Source: Ruminiclostridium sp.
GTDB taxonomy: Bacteria; Bacillota; Clostridia; Oscillospirales; Oscillospiraceae
DNA: 34,728 nucleotides
NCBI GenBank assembly: GCA_022792035.1
Contig: JAAWAE010000016.1
Span: 1 to 34,728, forward strand
Direction: 5' to 3'
Each line of letters begins with the position of its first letter. Positions within the stretch are counted from its first letter, which is position 1. This document shows, in pieces, positions 1-8,151 of the stretch. Both the position numbers and the translations under genes were made by a program. The notes under the pieces are model-generated. The model ran no database searches. It saw only the letters and a list, made by a program, of their open reading frames with translations, and was not told the origin of the DNA.

Positions 1-168
1 CGCCGGAGGACGAACCGCCGTCGCCGGAGGACGAACCGCCGTCGCCGGAGGACGAACCGCCGTCGCCGGAGGACGAACCGCCGTCGCCGGAGGACGAACC
101 GCCGTCGCCGGAGGACGAACCGCCGTCGCCGGAGGACGAACCGCCTCCGCCGGAGGACGAACCGTCAT
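1..168. repeat. 21-bp in-frame tandem repeat, eight copies to the window edge
   Basis: The unit CGCCGGAGGACGAACCGCCG plus T (21 bp) repeats head to tail from base 1. The first six copies are identical, and copies seven and eight (127-168) differ only in their last bases. On the minus strand each unit encodes GGSSSGD, so the reading frame is kept. The array continues past the window. Identical units suggest recent slippage or conversion, and copy number may vary between strains. Confidence 0.95.
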
Positions 169-973
169 CGCCGGTGGACGGGAGATCCGGAATCCCAGAG
201 CCCGGGTCCGAGGGGGTTGTCTCCGTGTCGGGATCGGGGTTTGGCGCGGGGTTCTCCGAAGGGGCGGGGATGGTGAAGGGTTGGAGGGAGAGGGATACCG
301 TCCCATCAGGATAGCCCGGGACCGCGTCGGCAATCGCGACATGGACCTCACCGCCCTGGGAAGTCCCGGAAAATTGCAGGTCCAGGGCGGTGCTGCCGTT
401 GAGGCTGGCGCCTGTAAAGGTCAGGCCGGTGCTCCTCGGGTCTACTTCGATCTTGTTTATCCATTCGCTCTGGACCTCCTGATCGCAGCGCAGGGTGAGG
501 ACGGGGTCCGTGGCGGAGAGGTTTTCCGAGTTATCCAGGTCGAAGTTCGGGATCTTGCAATAGGTCACGCTGGCGCTGGCCAGCACGTCGTTGTTGCTGC
601 CGATGGAGATCTGTTCCCACTCATCCGCGCCCTGCTCATAGCGCAGAGAGGTCAGGCTGGTGCAGCCCTGAAAGGCCCCATTCCCGATCGAGGCAACGGA
701 TTGGGGGATTCCTATGCTGGTCAAAGACGTGCAGTCGGCAAAGGCCCCGGCGTCGATCCCGGTCACGTTTACACCGTTGATTTGGCTGGGGATCAGCGCC
801 TCCGTCACTGTGTTGTCACAGCCGGTCACCAGGCCGGTATCCGCGTCGAATTGCAGATTGCCGCCGGTCACGCTGTCTACCTTCACAGACGCTGCCGCCG
901 CCCCGGCACCCACCGGGAGCAGAGACAGGATCAGGCAGAAGGCCAGCAGGGTCGATAGAAATCGTTTCTTCAT
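1..973 (-). CDS. Secreted leucine-rich-repeat (BspA-like) surface protein, C-terminus beyond window
   Basis: The minus-strand frame opens at the ATG at 973-971 and stays open to the window edge, so the protein is cut off. It begins MKKRFLSTLLAFCLILSLLP, a signal peptide ending near VGAGAAAA. Next come LRR_5 (BspA/TpLRR-like) motifs such as GIDAGAFADCTSLTSIGIP and SIGNGAFQGCTSLTSLRYE, then a roughly 100-residue beta-rich stretch. A Pro/Asp/Thr-rich linker follows, then a run of GGSSSGD heptads encoded by the 21-bp repeat at 1-168. An AGAGGA ribosome binding site precedes the ATG. In gut bacteria such proteins are usually exported and cell-surface associated, and the Gly/Ser run looks like a stalk or spacer; the ligand is unknown. 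The gene lies 45 bp behind the DUF1667-fused oxidoreductase with no terminator or convincing promoter between them, so read-through is possible. Confidence 0.85.
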   Translation of the reverse strand, partial: MKKRFLSTLLAFCLILSLLPVGAGAAAASVKVDSVTGGNLQFDADTGLVTGCDNTVTEALIPSQINGVNVTGIDAGAFADCTSLTSIGIPQSVASIGNGAFQGCTSLTSLRYEQGADEWEQISIGSNNDVLASASVTYCKIPNFDLDNSENLSATDPVLTLRCDQEVQSEWINKIEVDPRSTGLTFTGASLNGSTALDLQFSGTSQGGEVHVAIADAVPGYPDGTVSLSLQPFTIPAPSENPAPNPDPDTETTPSDPGSGIPDLPSTGDDGSSSGGGGSSSGDGGSSSGDGGSSSGDGGSSSGDGGSSSGDGGSSSGDGGSSSG

Positions 974-1018
974 GCTTTGTCATCCTCTTTTCGTTTTCTT
1001 CATGATATATCTCAAGCC

Positions 1019-2374
1019 TCACTGGGCCGCCACCATATCCACCCCGATCCCAAAGGGGTCCGCCAGCACCACCGCCCCGCAGGCGATGCTCCCGGCAGGG
1101 ATGGTCATGGTCTGCAGCCGCGCGGCGAACTCCCGCAGCCGGTCCCTGGGCACCGGGGCGCTGCTCTTCACCGCCAGCAAAGTCCCGTCGCCGCGCTTGA
1201 GGGTGGTGGTCAGCACCCGTTTCGGTTCCTTCGCCTCCTGCCGGGCGTAGGCCGCGCCCTTTTCGCAGCGGTTCCCCTTCACATGGCCCAAGATGGTGGT
1301 GCGCACCCGGCAGCCCCGGGGACAGAGTACACAGGTAAACTGCCCTGCCTTGGGCATCCCCTTGGCCATGGCATCGGAGCTCTCCGCCGGCATGAGGCAC
1401 AACGACCGCTTCTGCACGAACCGCGCCGCGTTCACCCCCGCCGCCTGTCCCTGGGCGGAGACGAAATCCGCCAGATCCATCACCCGGCGGCAGTTGCCGC
1501 AGGAGAAGATCCCCGGGATGCTGGTCTGTAAATAGTCGTCCGTCTGTACGCCGTTGGTCAGGGGGTCCAAAGCCACGCCGGCCAAGGAAGCCAGCTCATT
1601 TTCCGGGATCAGCCCCACGGAGAGCAGCAAGGTGTCGCAGTCCACCCGCCGGGCCGTCCCCGGGAAGGGCTGTCCCTTTTCATCCACGGTGGACAGCTCC
1701 ACTCCGGTGAGCCGCCCGGTGCCAAACAGTTTCGTTGCTGTGGAGCGCAGGTACAGGGGGATCTTAAAATCATTCAGGCACTGGGTCACGTTCCGCTCCA
1801 GTCCCCCGGGGGCCTCCCGGGCCTCCACCACCGCCAGGACCTGGGCCCCCTCCAAGGTCAGACGTCGGGCCATGATGAGACCGATGTCCCCGGAGCCCAG
1901 GATCACCACCCGCTTCCCGATCATCAGGTTCTTGCAGTTGACCAAATTCTGGGCGGTCCCGGCGGTGTACACCCCCGCCGGACGGGAGCCAGGGATCGCG
2001 ATGGCCCCCCGGGTCCGCTCCCGGCAGCCGGTGGCCAGCACCACGGCCCCGGCCATGTAGGTGAACACGCCCCCCCGGGTCACGGCGGTGACGATCCGGC
2101 TCCGGGTCAGCCCCGTGACCATGGCCCCGGTGCGGACCTTCACTCCGGCGGCGTAGGCTTCCGAGCGGGCCAGCAGGGCATATTCCGTCCCGGTGAGCAT
2201 GGTTTTGTAGCGGTGCAGGCCGAAGCCGTCGTGGATGCACTGGTTCAAGATCCCCCCGGCCTGACTGTCCCGCTCCAGCAGCAGGACCTTTTCCGCCCCG
2301 GCCTCCCGGGCTCCCTTGGCGGCGGCTAAGCCGCCGGGGCCGCCGCCGATGACGACAACATCATAGCGTTCCAT
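1019..2374 (-). CDS. NAD(P)/FAD-dependent oxidoreductase fused to DUF1667
   Basis: Residues 1-330 form a two-dinucleotide-binding-domain flavoprotein: an FAD fingerprint GGGPGG (10-15), an NAD(P) fingerprint GSGDIG (160-165) and a closing SCGNCRRVMDLADFVSAQG segment (291-309). Residues 345-450 match DUF1667, a cysteine motif domain with C348-x2-C351-x3-C355 and C370 (TCVLCPRGC, then GNRCEKG). In many Firmicutes, DUF1667 is a separate small protein next to glpA-like dehydrogenase genes; here it is joined to the oxidoreductase. The ATG directly follows the stop of the glpA-like gene (2375), so the two are co-transcribed. By family knowledge the pair probably passes electrons from a hydroxy-acid or glycerol-3-phosphate substrate to an acceptor; the substrate is not shown by the sequence. 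Naming as electron-transfer partner is fairly sure, exact reaction is not. Confidence 0.88.
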   Translation of the reverse strand: MERYDVVVIGGGPGGLAAAKGAREAGAEKVLLLERDSQAGGILNQCIHDGFGLHRYKTMLTGTEYALLARSEAYAAGVKVRTGAMVTGLTRSRIVTAVTRGGVFTYMAGAVVLATGCRERTRGAIAIPGSRPAGVYTAGTAQNLVNCKNLMIGKRVVILGSGDIGLIMARRLTLEGAQVLAVVEAREAPGGLERNVTQCLNDFKIPLYLRSTATKLFGTGRLTGVELSTVDEKGQPFPGTARRVDCDTLLLSVGLIPENELASLAGVALDPLTNGVQTDDYLQTSIPGIFSCGNCRRVMDLADFVSAQGQAAGVNAARFVQKRSLCLMPAESSDAMAKGMPKAGQFTCVLCPRGCRVRTTILGHVKGNRCEKGAAYARQEAKEPKRVLTTTLKRGDGTLLAVKSSAPVPRDRLREFAARLQTMTIPAGSIACGAVVLADPFGIGVDMVAAQ

Positions 2375-3838
2375 TCACTTCACCCTCCCTGTCAAGAGCG
2401 GGGAGTTCTCCTCCCGATAGAAAAGCTCCTCCGGCGCAAGGCCATACTCTGAGGTCAAAAGTTGGGCGATCTTGGGCAGGCAATACCCGCCGCTGCAGCG
2501 CCCGGTGGTGGCCCAGGCCCGGTACTTGATCCCGGAGAGGGTCCGCACCCCCAGGGGGTTTTCAATGGCCTGGCGGATCTCTGCCTTGGTGACCTTCTGG
2601 CAGCGGCAGAAAATCTCGCCGTAATCCGGGTCCCGGGCGATGAGGACGGCTTGTCCCTGGGCGTTCTTCTCCCGGAACCGGGGGATGCCCCGGCGGGTGG
2701 GATCAAAATCCTCCTTCTCCGCCAGGGGCATGGACTGCCCGATCAGCCCCACCACCCCCCGGGCGATGGGCAGGGAGGCGGTGAGTCCCGGGGATTCGAT
2801 GCCGATCAGGTTGATCAGCCCCCGGCAGTCTGCCTCCTCCCGGATGACGAAGTCCCGGTACCCCCCTTTTCCCGGCGGGGTCTGCTTGGGCCGCAGGCCG
2901 CAGTAAGCGCCGATGATCTGCCCCCGCTCCAGGCTGGGCAGGAGCTGCTGGGCCTGCTGAAACAGCTGGTCCAGGATTTCCTTGGTGGAGGCGGTGTCCT
3001 CCGGGTCGTCGATGTACTCCGCGCTGGGGCCCAAGAGGACGTTGCCGTGGACGGTGGGGGTCAGGTGGACCCCCAGTCCCCCCTCCCCCTCCTTGGGCAC
3101 GGGATAGACGGGCATGGGCAGATAGTCCTTGGGGACCTGGTCTAAGATAAAATACTGTCCCCGGCAGGGATAGATGCGGTACCGCTCCACCCCCGCCAGC
3201 GCCGCCACCTGGGCGCTGGAAAGCCCGGCGCAGTTTACCACAAAGCGGGTGTGAAAGACCTTTCCGCCGGCGGTGACGGCAAAGCCCCCCTCCGGCTGGC
3301 GCTGTATGGCGGTGACCGGGTGCTTGAGGAAAAATTCTGCCCCGTTGGCCAGGGCATTCTCCGCCAGGGCTACGGTGTAGAGGAAGGGGTCACAGATCCC
3401 CGTTTCCGGGGAGTGCATGGCCCCGATGCCCTCCACCTGGGGCAGAAGGGCGTGGAGTTCCTCCTCCCCCAGCAGTTCCAGCCCCCGGCAGCCGCTGCGC
3501 TCCCCCTGGGTCTGGAGGCGCAGAAGGGTGGCCATATCCCCCAGGTCCAGGGCCAGGAGGAGCTTGCCGGTTTTCTTGTAGGGGACATCCAATTCCTGGC
3601 ACAGCGCCGCAAAGCCCTGGTTCCCCTCCACGCACATCTGGGCCATCAGGGAGCCGGGGGGATTGTTGAAGCCGGCGTGGACCACGGCGGAATTCCGGCC
3701 GCTGGCCCCGGCGGCAACATCGGCGCAGCGCTCCACCAGGGCCACCGAGCAGTGATAGCGGCCCAGCTCCCGGGCCACGGCGCAGCCCACTGCGCCGCCG
3801 CCGATGATGAGGACGTCGTATCGTTTTTCTCCTGCCAT
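2375..3838 (-). CDS. GlpA-like FAD-dependent dehydrogenase with C-terminal [2Fe-2S] BFD domain
   Basis: A DAO-type flavoprotein: FAD-binding GGGAVG (13-18), GASGRNSAVVHAGFNN (44-59) typical of glycerol-3-phosphate / 2-hydroxyglutarate dehydrogenases, and GIESPGLTASLPIA (346-359) near the C-terminal edge of the FAD domain. Residues 405-487 form a bacterioferritin-associated-ferredoxin-like domain with C411-x-C413 and C448-x4-C453. The 487-residue length fits the Firmicutes GlpA/LhgO-like group. The start has AGGGAGG eight bases upstream. It is transcribed with the following oxidoreductase-DUF1667 gene (no gap). No glpK or glpF is in view, so assignment to glycerol catabolism is an inference; oxidation of another 2-hydroxy acid is possible. 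Its promoter seems to lie across the stop codon of the ABC exporter, with a hairpin in the leader. Confidence 0.88.
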   Translation of the reverse strand: MAGEKRYDVLIIGGGAVGCAVARELGRYHCSVALVERCADVAAGASGRNSAVVHAGFNNPPGSLMAQMCVEGNQGFAALCQELDVPYKKTGKLLLALDLGDMATLLRLQTQGERSGCRGLELLGEEELHALLPQVEGIGAMHSPETGICDPFLYTVALAENALANGAEFFLKHPVTAIQRQPEGGFAVTAGGKVFHTRFVVNCAGLSSAQVAALAGVERYRIYPCRGQYFILDQVPKDYLPMPVYPVPKEGEGGLGVHLTPTVHGNVLLGPSAEYIDDPEDTASTKEILDQLFQQAQQLLPSLERGQIIGAYCGLRPKQTPPGKGGYRDFVIREEADCRGLINLIGIESPGLTASLPIARGVVGLIGQSMPLAEKEDFDPTRRGIPRFREKNAQGQAVLIARDPDYGEIFCRCQKVTKAEIRQAIENPLGVRTLSGIKYRAWATTGRCSGGYCLPKIAQLLTSEYGLAPEELFYREENSPLLTGRVK

Positions 3839-3857
3839 AGGGCATTCCTCCCTGGAA

Positions 3858-3890
3858 AACGCCCCGCCCCCATGAGAGGGGCAGGGCGTT
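3858..3890 (-). terminator. Rho-independent terminator or leader hairpin between the ABC exporter and glpA-like genes
   Basis: AACGCCC (3858-3864) and GCCCC (3866-3870) pair with GGGGC (3878-3882) and GGGCGTT (3884-3890), with one C-A mismatch and a 7-nt loop. On the minus strand the stem is followed by TTTTCC. It lies after the exporter stop, but also inside the presumed 5' leader of the glpA-like gene, so it may terminate exporter transcripts and attenuate the downstream operon. Confidence 0.75.
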
Positions 3891-3913
3891 CCTTTCTCTT
3901 TCTGGTCTCTTCT

Positions 3914-3942
3914 ATTTTACTCCAAAGAGCTGCCGGTGTAAA
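3914..3942 (-). promoter_or_regulatory. Sigma-A-like promoter for the glpA-like operon, overlapping the ABC exporter stop codon
   Basis: On the minus strand TTTACA (3942-3937), a 17-bp spacer and TAAAAT (3919-3914). The first three bases of the -10 are the TAA stop of the exporter gene. It would start transcription near 3907, just ahead of the hairpin at 3858-3890. Confidence 0.5.
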
Positions 3943-5851
3943 GCTGATAATAACGGCCTTTCTTCTCCATCAGCTCCTCGTGATTGCCCCGCTCGATGAT
4001 CCGGCCCTGTTCCAGGACCATGATGCAGTCGGCGTTGCGCACCGTGGAGAGACGGTGGGCGATGACGAAGGTGGTGCGGCCGTACATCAGGCCGTCCATG
4101 CCCTGCTGGACCAGCATTTCCGTGCGGGTGTCGATGGAGGAGGTGGCCTCGTCCAGGATCAGCACCGGCGGGTCCGCCACCGCCGCCCGGGCAATGGCCA
4201 GCAGCTGGCGCTGGCCCTGGCTGAGGTTGGCCCCGTCCCCGGTGAGCATGGTGTCGTAGCCCTCGGGGAGGCGGCGGATGAAGCCGTCGGCGTTGGCCAG
4301 CTGGGCAGCAGCCACGCACTCCTCATCCCGGGCGTCCAGACGGCCATAGCGGATGTTGTCCATGACGGTGCCGGTGAAGAGGTGGGTGTCCTGGAGGACG
4401 ATCCCCAGGGAGCGGCGCAGGTCCGCCTTTTTGATCTTGTTGATGTTCACCCCGTCGTAGCGGATCTTGCCGTCCTGGATGTCATAGAAGCGGTTGATGA
4501 GGTTGGTGATGGTGGTCTTTCCCGCCCCGGTAGAGCCCACGAAGGCGATCTTCTGGCCCGGGGTGGCGAAGAGTTTAATATTATGCAGGACGATCTTCTC
4601 GTCGCTGTAGCCGAAGTCTACGTCGTCAAAGACCACGTCGCCCTGGACGGGGATGTACTCCGTCCCCTTCTTCCAGGCCCACTGGCAGGTGCGCTCGTCG
4701 GTCTCCACAGTGGCGCCGCTGGCGTCCTGCTTGATGTTCACCAGGGAGACGTCCCCGGCGTCGGGTTCCGAGACCTCGTCCAGGAGCCGGAAGACCCGGT
4801 CGGCGCCGGCCAGGCCCATGACCACGGCGTTGAGCTGCATACTGAACTGGGCGATGGGCATATTGAAGCTGCGGTTGAAGGTCAAAAAGCTGGCCAGTCC
4901 CCCCAGGGTGAAGCCGCCCACGCCCCCCAGGGCCAGGAAACCGCCCACGATGGCGCAGAGCACATAGCTGACGTTGCCCAGCTGTCCGGTGATGGGCATG
5001 AGCATACTGGAGATGGCGTTGGCGCGCTCGGCGCTGTGGAAGAGGGTCTCGTTGCGCCGGGTGAACTCCTCCACGCTCTTGTCCTCGTGGCAGAAGACTT
5101 TGACCACTTTCTGCCCCTCCACCATCTCTTCGATGAAGCCGTTGAGGCTGCCCAGGTTTTTCTGCTGCTCAACGAAGTAGCGGCCGGAGAGGCCGGCGAA
5201 GTGTTTGGTGATGAAGAGCACGGCGGCGATCATGACCAGGGTCAGCACCGTCAGGGGGACGTTGAGCACCAGCATGGACAGGAAGATGCTGGCGATGGAG
5301 ATGCCGCAGTTGAGCAGCTGGGGCATACTCTGGCTGATCATCTGCCGGAGGGTGTCCACGTCGTTGGTGTAAATGGACATGATGTCGCCGTGGGCGTGGG
5401 TGTCGAAGTATTGGATGGGCAGGCTTTCCATGTGCTGGAACATCTCGTCCCGCAGGCCCCGGAGGGTGCCCTGGGTGACGTAGATCATGACCCGGTTCCA
5501 AGTGAAGCTGGCCAGCACGCCGCAGGCGTAGAACAGGGCCACCCGGGTGATGGCCTGGGCCAGACCGGAGAAGTCCGCGGCGCCGCCGTTCTGTACGGCC
5601 TGCACCATGGGCAGGATATACTCGTCGATGAGGGTCTGGGTGAACAGGGTCCCCTGGACCATGGACAGCACGCTGACCACGATCCCCGCCGCCACGACGA
5701 TGAGGTGGAACCAGTAGCGCCTGCCCACATAGCCCAGCACCCGGCGCAGGGTGCGCATGGGGTGCTCCAGCTTGGCCTTGGGGCCCCGGCCGCGAGCGCG
5801 GGGGCCGCGGATTTGCTTTGCGTTGGTGACGCCGCTTTTGTTTTCAGCCAT
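3917..5851 (-). CDS. ABC exporter half, ATP-binding/permease, catalytic subunit
   Basis: A fused membrane domain (about 40-350, helices around 48-68, 105-120, 185-215 and 295-320) and nucleotide-binding domain (405-640). Walker A is GSTGAGKT (439-446), the signature is the variant LSQGQ (543-547), and Walker B VLILDE ends in the catalytic Glu568; the H-loop His599 is present. About 35 extra residues (368-404) sit between the two domains, and the N-terminus is rich in Arg/Lys. It overlaps the stop of the upstream half-transporter by one base (TGATG), so the two are translationally coupled and form a heterodimer. The likely role is export of a drug, peptide or lipid across the cytoplasmic membrane; the substrate is unknown. 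The MarR gene upstream suggests induction by a small toxic molecule. Confidence 0.93.
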   Translation of the reverse strand: MAENKSGVTNAKQIRGPRARGRGPKAKLEHPMRTLRRVLGYVGRRYWFHLIVVAAGIVVSVLSMVQGTLFTQTLIDEYILPMVQAVQNGGAADFSGLAQAITRVALFYACGVLASFTWNRVMIYVTQGTLRGLRDEMFQHMESLPIQYFDTHAHGDIMSIYTNDVDTLRQMISQSMPQLLNCGISIASIFLSMLVLNVPLTVLTLVMIAAVLFITKHFAGLSGRYFVEQQKNLGSLNGFIEEMVEGQKVVKVFCHEDKSVEEFTRRNETLFHSAERANAISSMLMPITGQLGNVSYVLCAIVGGFLALGGVGGFTLGGLASFLTFNRSFNMPIAQFSMQLNAVVMGLAGADRVFRLLDEVSEPDAGDVSLVNIKQDASGATVETDERTCQWAWKKGTEYIPVQGDVVFDDVDFGYSDEKIVLHNIKLFATPGQKIAFVGSTGAGKTTITNLINRFYDIQDGKIRYDGVNINKIKKADLRRSLGIVLQDTHLFTGTVMDNIRYGRLDARDEECVAAAQLANADGFIRRLPEGYDTMLTGDGANLSQGQRQLLAIARAAVADPPVLILDEATSSIDTRTEMLVQQGMDGLMYGRTTFVIAHRLSTVRNADCIMVLEQGRIIERGNHEELMEKKGRYYQLYTGSSLE

Positions 5852-7599
5852 CAGTCTGCACCTCCCTCGTCAAAGTCCCCGCCGCCGCCGGTCTGGGACT
5901 GGTAGACGTCCCGGTAGATGGCGTTGGTTTTCAATAGGTTTTCGTGGGTATCGAAGCCGTCCACCCGTCCGTCCTCCAGGACCAGGATGCGGTCCGCGCC
6001 GGCCACGCTGGAGACCCGCTGGGCGATGATGAACTTGGTGGTGTCGGGGATCTCCGAGGCAAAGGCTTCCCGGATTTTCGCGTCGGTGGCGGTGTCCACG
6101 GCGGAGGTGGAGTCGTCCAGGATGAGGATTTTTGGCTTTTTCAGCAGGGCCCGGGCGATGCACAGGCGCTGCTTCTGTCCGCCGGAGACGTTGGCGCCGC
6201 CCTGCTCGATGTGGGTTGCATAGCCCTGGGGCATCTTTTGAATGAACTCGTCGGCGCAGGCCAGCTGGCAGGCCCGGACGCATTCCTCTTCCGTGGCGTT
6301 CTCGTCGCCCCAGCGCAGATTATCCAAAATGCTGCCGGAGAAGAGGACGTTCTTTTGCAGCACTACGGAGACCTGGTTGCGCAGAGCCTCCATGCTGTAC
6401 TCCCGCACATCCCGGCCGCCCACCAGCACCTGGCCGCTGGTGACGTCATAGAGCCGGCTGATGAGGTTGACCAGGCTGGTCTTGGCGGAGCCGGTGCCGC
6501 CGATGATGCCGATGGTCTCTCCCGGCCGGATGCTTAGATTGATGCCTTTCAGCACCGGCTTCCCGGCCTCCTTGTGGTAGGCGAAGTCCACGTCCCGGAA
6601 CTCCACGGAGCCGTCGGCCACGTCCAGGATGGGGTGTTCAGGGTCCTCCAGGTCTGCCTGCTCCCGGAGGACTTCGGAGATGCGCTCGGCGCTGGCGGCG
6701 CTCATGGAGAGCATCACAAAGACCATGGAGAGCATCATCAGGCTCATGAGGATGTTCATGCAATAGGTCAAAAGGCTCATCAGCTCCCCAGTGGTGAGGG
6801 CGTCGCTGACGATCATCTTGGCGCCGAACCAGCTGATGAGGAGGATGCAGGTGTAAATGGTGGCGTTCATCACCGGGAAGGTCCAGGAGACGATTTTCTC
6901 CGAGGAGAGGAACATTTTGTAAATATTCTGGCTGGCGGCACGGAACTTCTGGTTCTCGTGCGCCTCCCGGACGTAAGCCTTCACCACCCGGATGGCGGAG
7001 ATGTTTTCCTGCACGCTGGCGTTGAGGTCATCGTACTTCTGAAAAACCTGCCGGAAGTATTTCATGGCCCGGGTCATGATGACAAAGAGGATCATGGCCA
7101 GCACGATCACGGCCACCAGATAGATGCTGGAGAGCCGGGCGTTGATGGAGAAGGCCATGATCATGGCCACCACCAGGGACGCCGGGGCCCGGATGCACAT
7201 CCGCAGGAGCATCATATAGGCGTTTTGCACGTTGGTGACGTCGGTGGTGAGCCGGGTGATGAGGCCGGCGGTACTGAACTTGTCGATATTGGAAAAGCTG
7301 AAGGTCTGTATGTTTTCATACATGGACTGCCGGAGGTTCCGAGCCAGCCCGGCGGCGGCCCGGGCGCCGAACTTGGCCCCCAGCACGCCGGTGATGAGGC
7401 CCAGCACCGCCATGAGCAGCATCCAAAGGCCGATTTTGCGGATGTGGCCCAGATTTCCGGCGGTGACGCCGTAGTCGATGAGGGAGGCCATGAGCAGGGG
7501 GATGACCATCTCCACAGCCACTTCGGCCAGCATCATCACGGGGGTGAGGATGGAGTCCCGTTTGAATTCCTTGATTTGAGACGCGATGGTTTTGAGCAT
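5851..7599 (-). CDS. ABC exporter half, ATP-binding/permease with degenerate ATP site
   Basis: Six-helix membrane domain (about 15-300) and nucleotide-binding domain (330-565). Walker A is GGTGSAKT (367-374), the signature VSGGQ (471-475) is canonical, but Walker B ILILDD carries Asp496 in place of the catalytic Glu, and the H-loop His is Gln527 (IIAQR). Its partner has Glu and His but an altered signature (LSQGQ). Together these give one working and one degenerate ATP site, the pattern of heterodimeric exporters such as TM287/288 and BmrCD. The C-terminus ends in a Gly/Asp-rich tail. The gene follows the MarR regulator by 49 bp and precedes its partner by a one-base overlap. Confidence 0.93.
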   Translation of the reverse strand: MLKTIASQIKEFKRDSILTPVMMLAEVAVEMVIPLLMASLIDYGVTAGNLGHIRKIGLWMLLMAVLGLITGVLGAKFGARAAAGLARNLRQSMYENIQTFSFSNIDKFSTAGLITRLTTDVTNVQNAYMMLLRMCIRAPASLVVAMIMAFSINARLSSIYLVAVIVLAMILFVIMTRAMKYFRQVFQKYDDLNASVQENISAIRVVKAYVREAHENQKFRAASQNIYKMFLSSEKIVSWTFPVMNATIYTCILLISWFGAKMIVSDALTTGELMSLLTYCMNILMSLMMLSMVFVMLSMSAASAERISEVLREQADLEDPEHPILDVADGSVEFRDVDFAYHKEAGKPVLKGINLSIRPGETIGIIGGTGSAKTSLVNLISRLYDVTSGQVLVGGRDVREYSMEALRNQVSVVLQKNVLFSGSILDNLRWGDENATEEECVRACQLACADEFIQKMPQGYATHIEQGGANVSGGQKQRLCIARALLKKPKILILDDSTSAVDTATDAKIREAFASEIPDTTKFIIAQRVSSVAGADRILVLEDGRVDGFDTHENLLKTNAIYRDVYQSQTGGGGDFDEGGAD

Positions 7600-7648
7600 A
7601 GCGACACTCCTTTCTCTACTTAAATGAAGCGCGAACGGTCCGAAACGC

Positions 7649-8098
7649 TCATGTACGCAGGTTTGCCTGGATGCGCTGGCACAGGTCCTGAAAGAGCTGC
7701 CGCTCTTCCAGGCTGAGGCCCTGGACGGCCAGGGCCTCCACCTCTTCGATGGCTTCCATGGACCGCTCGAAGACGGAGATGCCGAGGGGGGTGAGGGAGA
7801 GTTTTTTCAGTCTCGTATCGCCCGCGGCGCTCTGCCGGGTGATGTAGCCTTTTTTCTCCATGAGCTTCACCATACCAGAGACGGAAGAGCGGGTGACATT
7901 GAAGGCGGTTTCCAGATCACGTTGGTAGACGTCTTGGCCTTGGCGGCAGTAGAGGAAGCCGAGGATATGGCCGTGAATCATGGAAAACTCGTCGATGTCC
8001 CGCTCTCTGGCGATTTTGAGGCATCTGCGGGTGAGGGCATGGTCCAGCATCCGGGTCAGCCGCCCGACGTGGAGGGCGGAGGGGTCGTCCTTAAACAT
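7649..8098 (-). CDS. MarR-family transcriptional regulator of the ABC exporter operon
   Basis: A 149-residue protein with the MarR fold: an N-terminal dimerisation helix, then a winged helix-turn-helix (about 57-110) with DLETAFNVTRSSVSGMVKLM as the DNA-reading segment, the RLTRMLDHALTRR start and the wing DTRLKKLSLTP, and a C-terminal dimerisation helix. It is the first gene of an operon with the two ABC exporter halves. A strong promoter and a palindrome lie just upstream, which points to autorepression relieved by a ligand, as is usual for MarR proteins that sit next to exporters. The start has AAGGA eight to eleven bases upstream. Confidence 0.93.
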   Translation of the reverse strand: MFKDDPSALHVGRLTRMLDHALTRRCLKIARERDIDEFSMIHGHILGFLYCRQGQDVYQRDLETAFNVTRSSVSGMVKLMEKKGYITRQSAAGDTRLKKLSLTPLGISVFERSMEAIEEVEALAVQGLSLEERQLFQDLCQRIQANLRT

Positions 8099-8128
8099 GG
8101 AGGTTCCTTCTTTCTGGAGAAAGTACGG

Positions 8129-8145
8129 TAACGAACTGTTCGGTA
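8129..8145. promoter_or_regulatory. Probable MarR operator
   Basis: TAACGAACTGTTCGGTA is a 17-bp palindrome centred on T8137 with a single mismatched pair. It lies between the -10 hexamer (8152-8157) and the marR start codon, where a bound repressor dimer would block transcription. Size and symmetry fit MarR sites. Confidence 0.65.
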
Positions 8146-8151
8146 GCGCAC

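Noticed and set aside
1-168. Tandem repeat as a CRISPR array
   Set aside because: Units are contiguous 21-mers without spacers and keep a protein reading frame.
281-958. 225-aa plus-strand open frame opposite the leucine-rich-repeat protein
   Set aside because: The minus frame has a signal peptide, LRR motifs and an in-frame tandem repeat; the plus frame has none.
3251-5905. 884-aa plus-strand open frame
   Set aside because: It lies opposite the glpA-like gene and the ABC exporter, which have clear motifs. Its translation is a Gly/Val/His/Asp-rich shadow with no domain, typical of antisense frames in GC-rich DNA.
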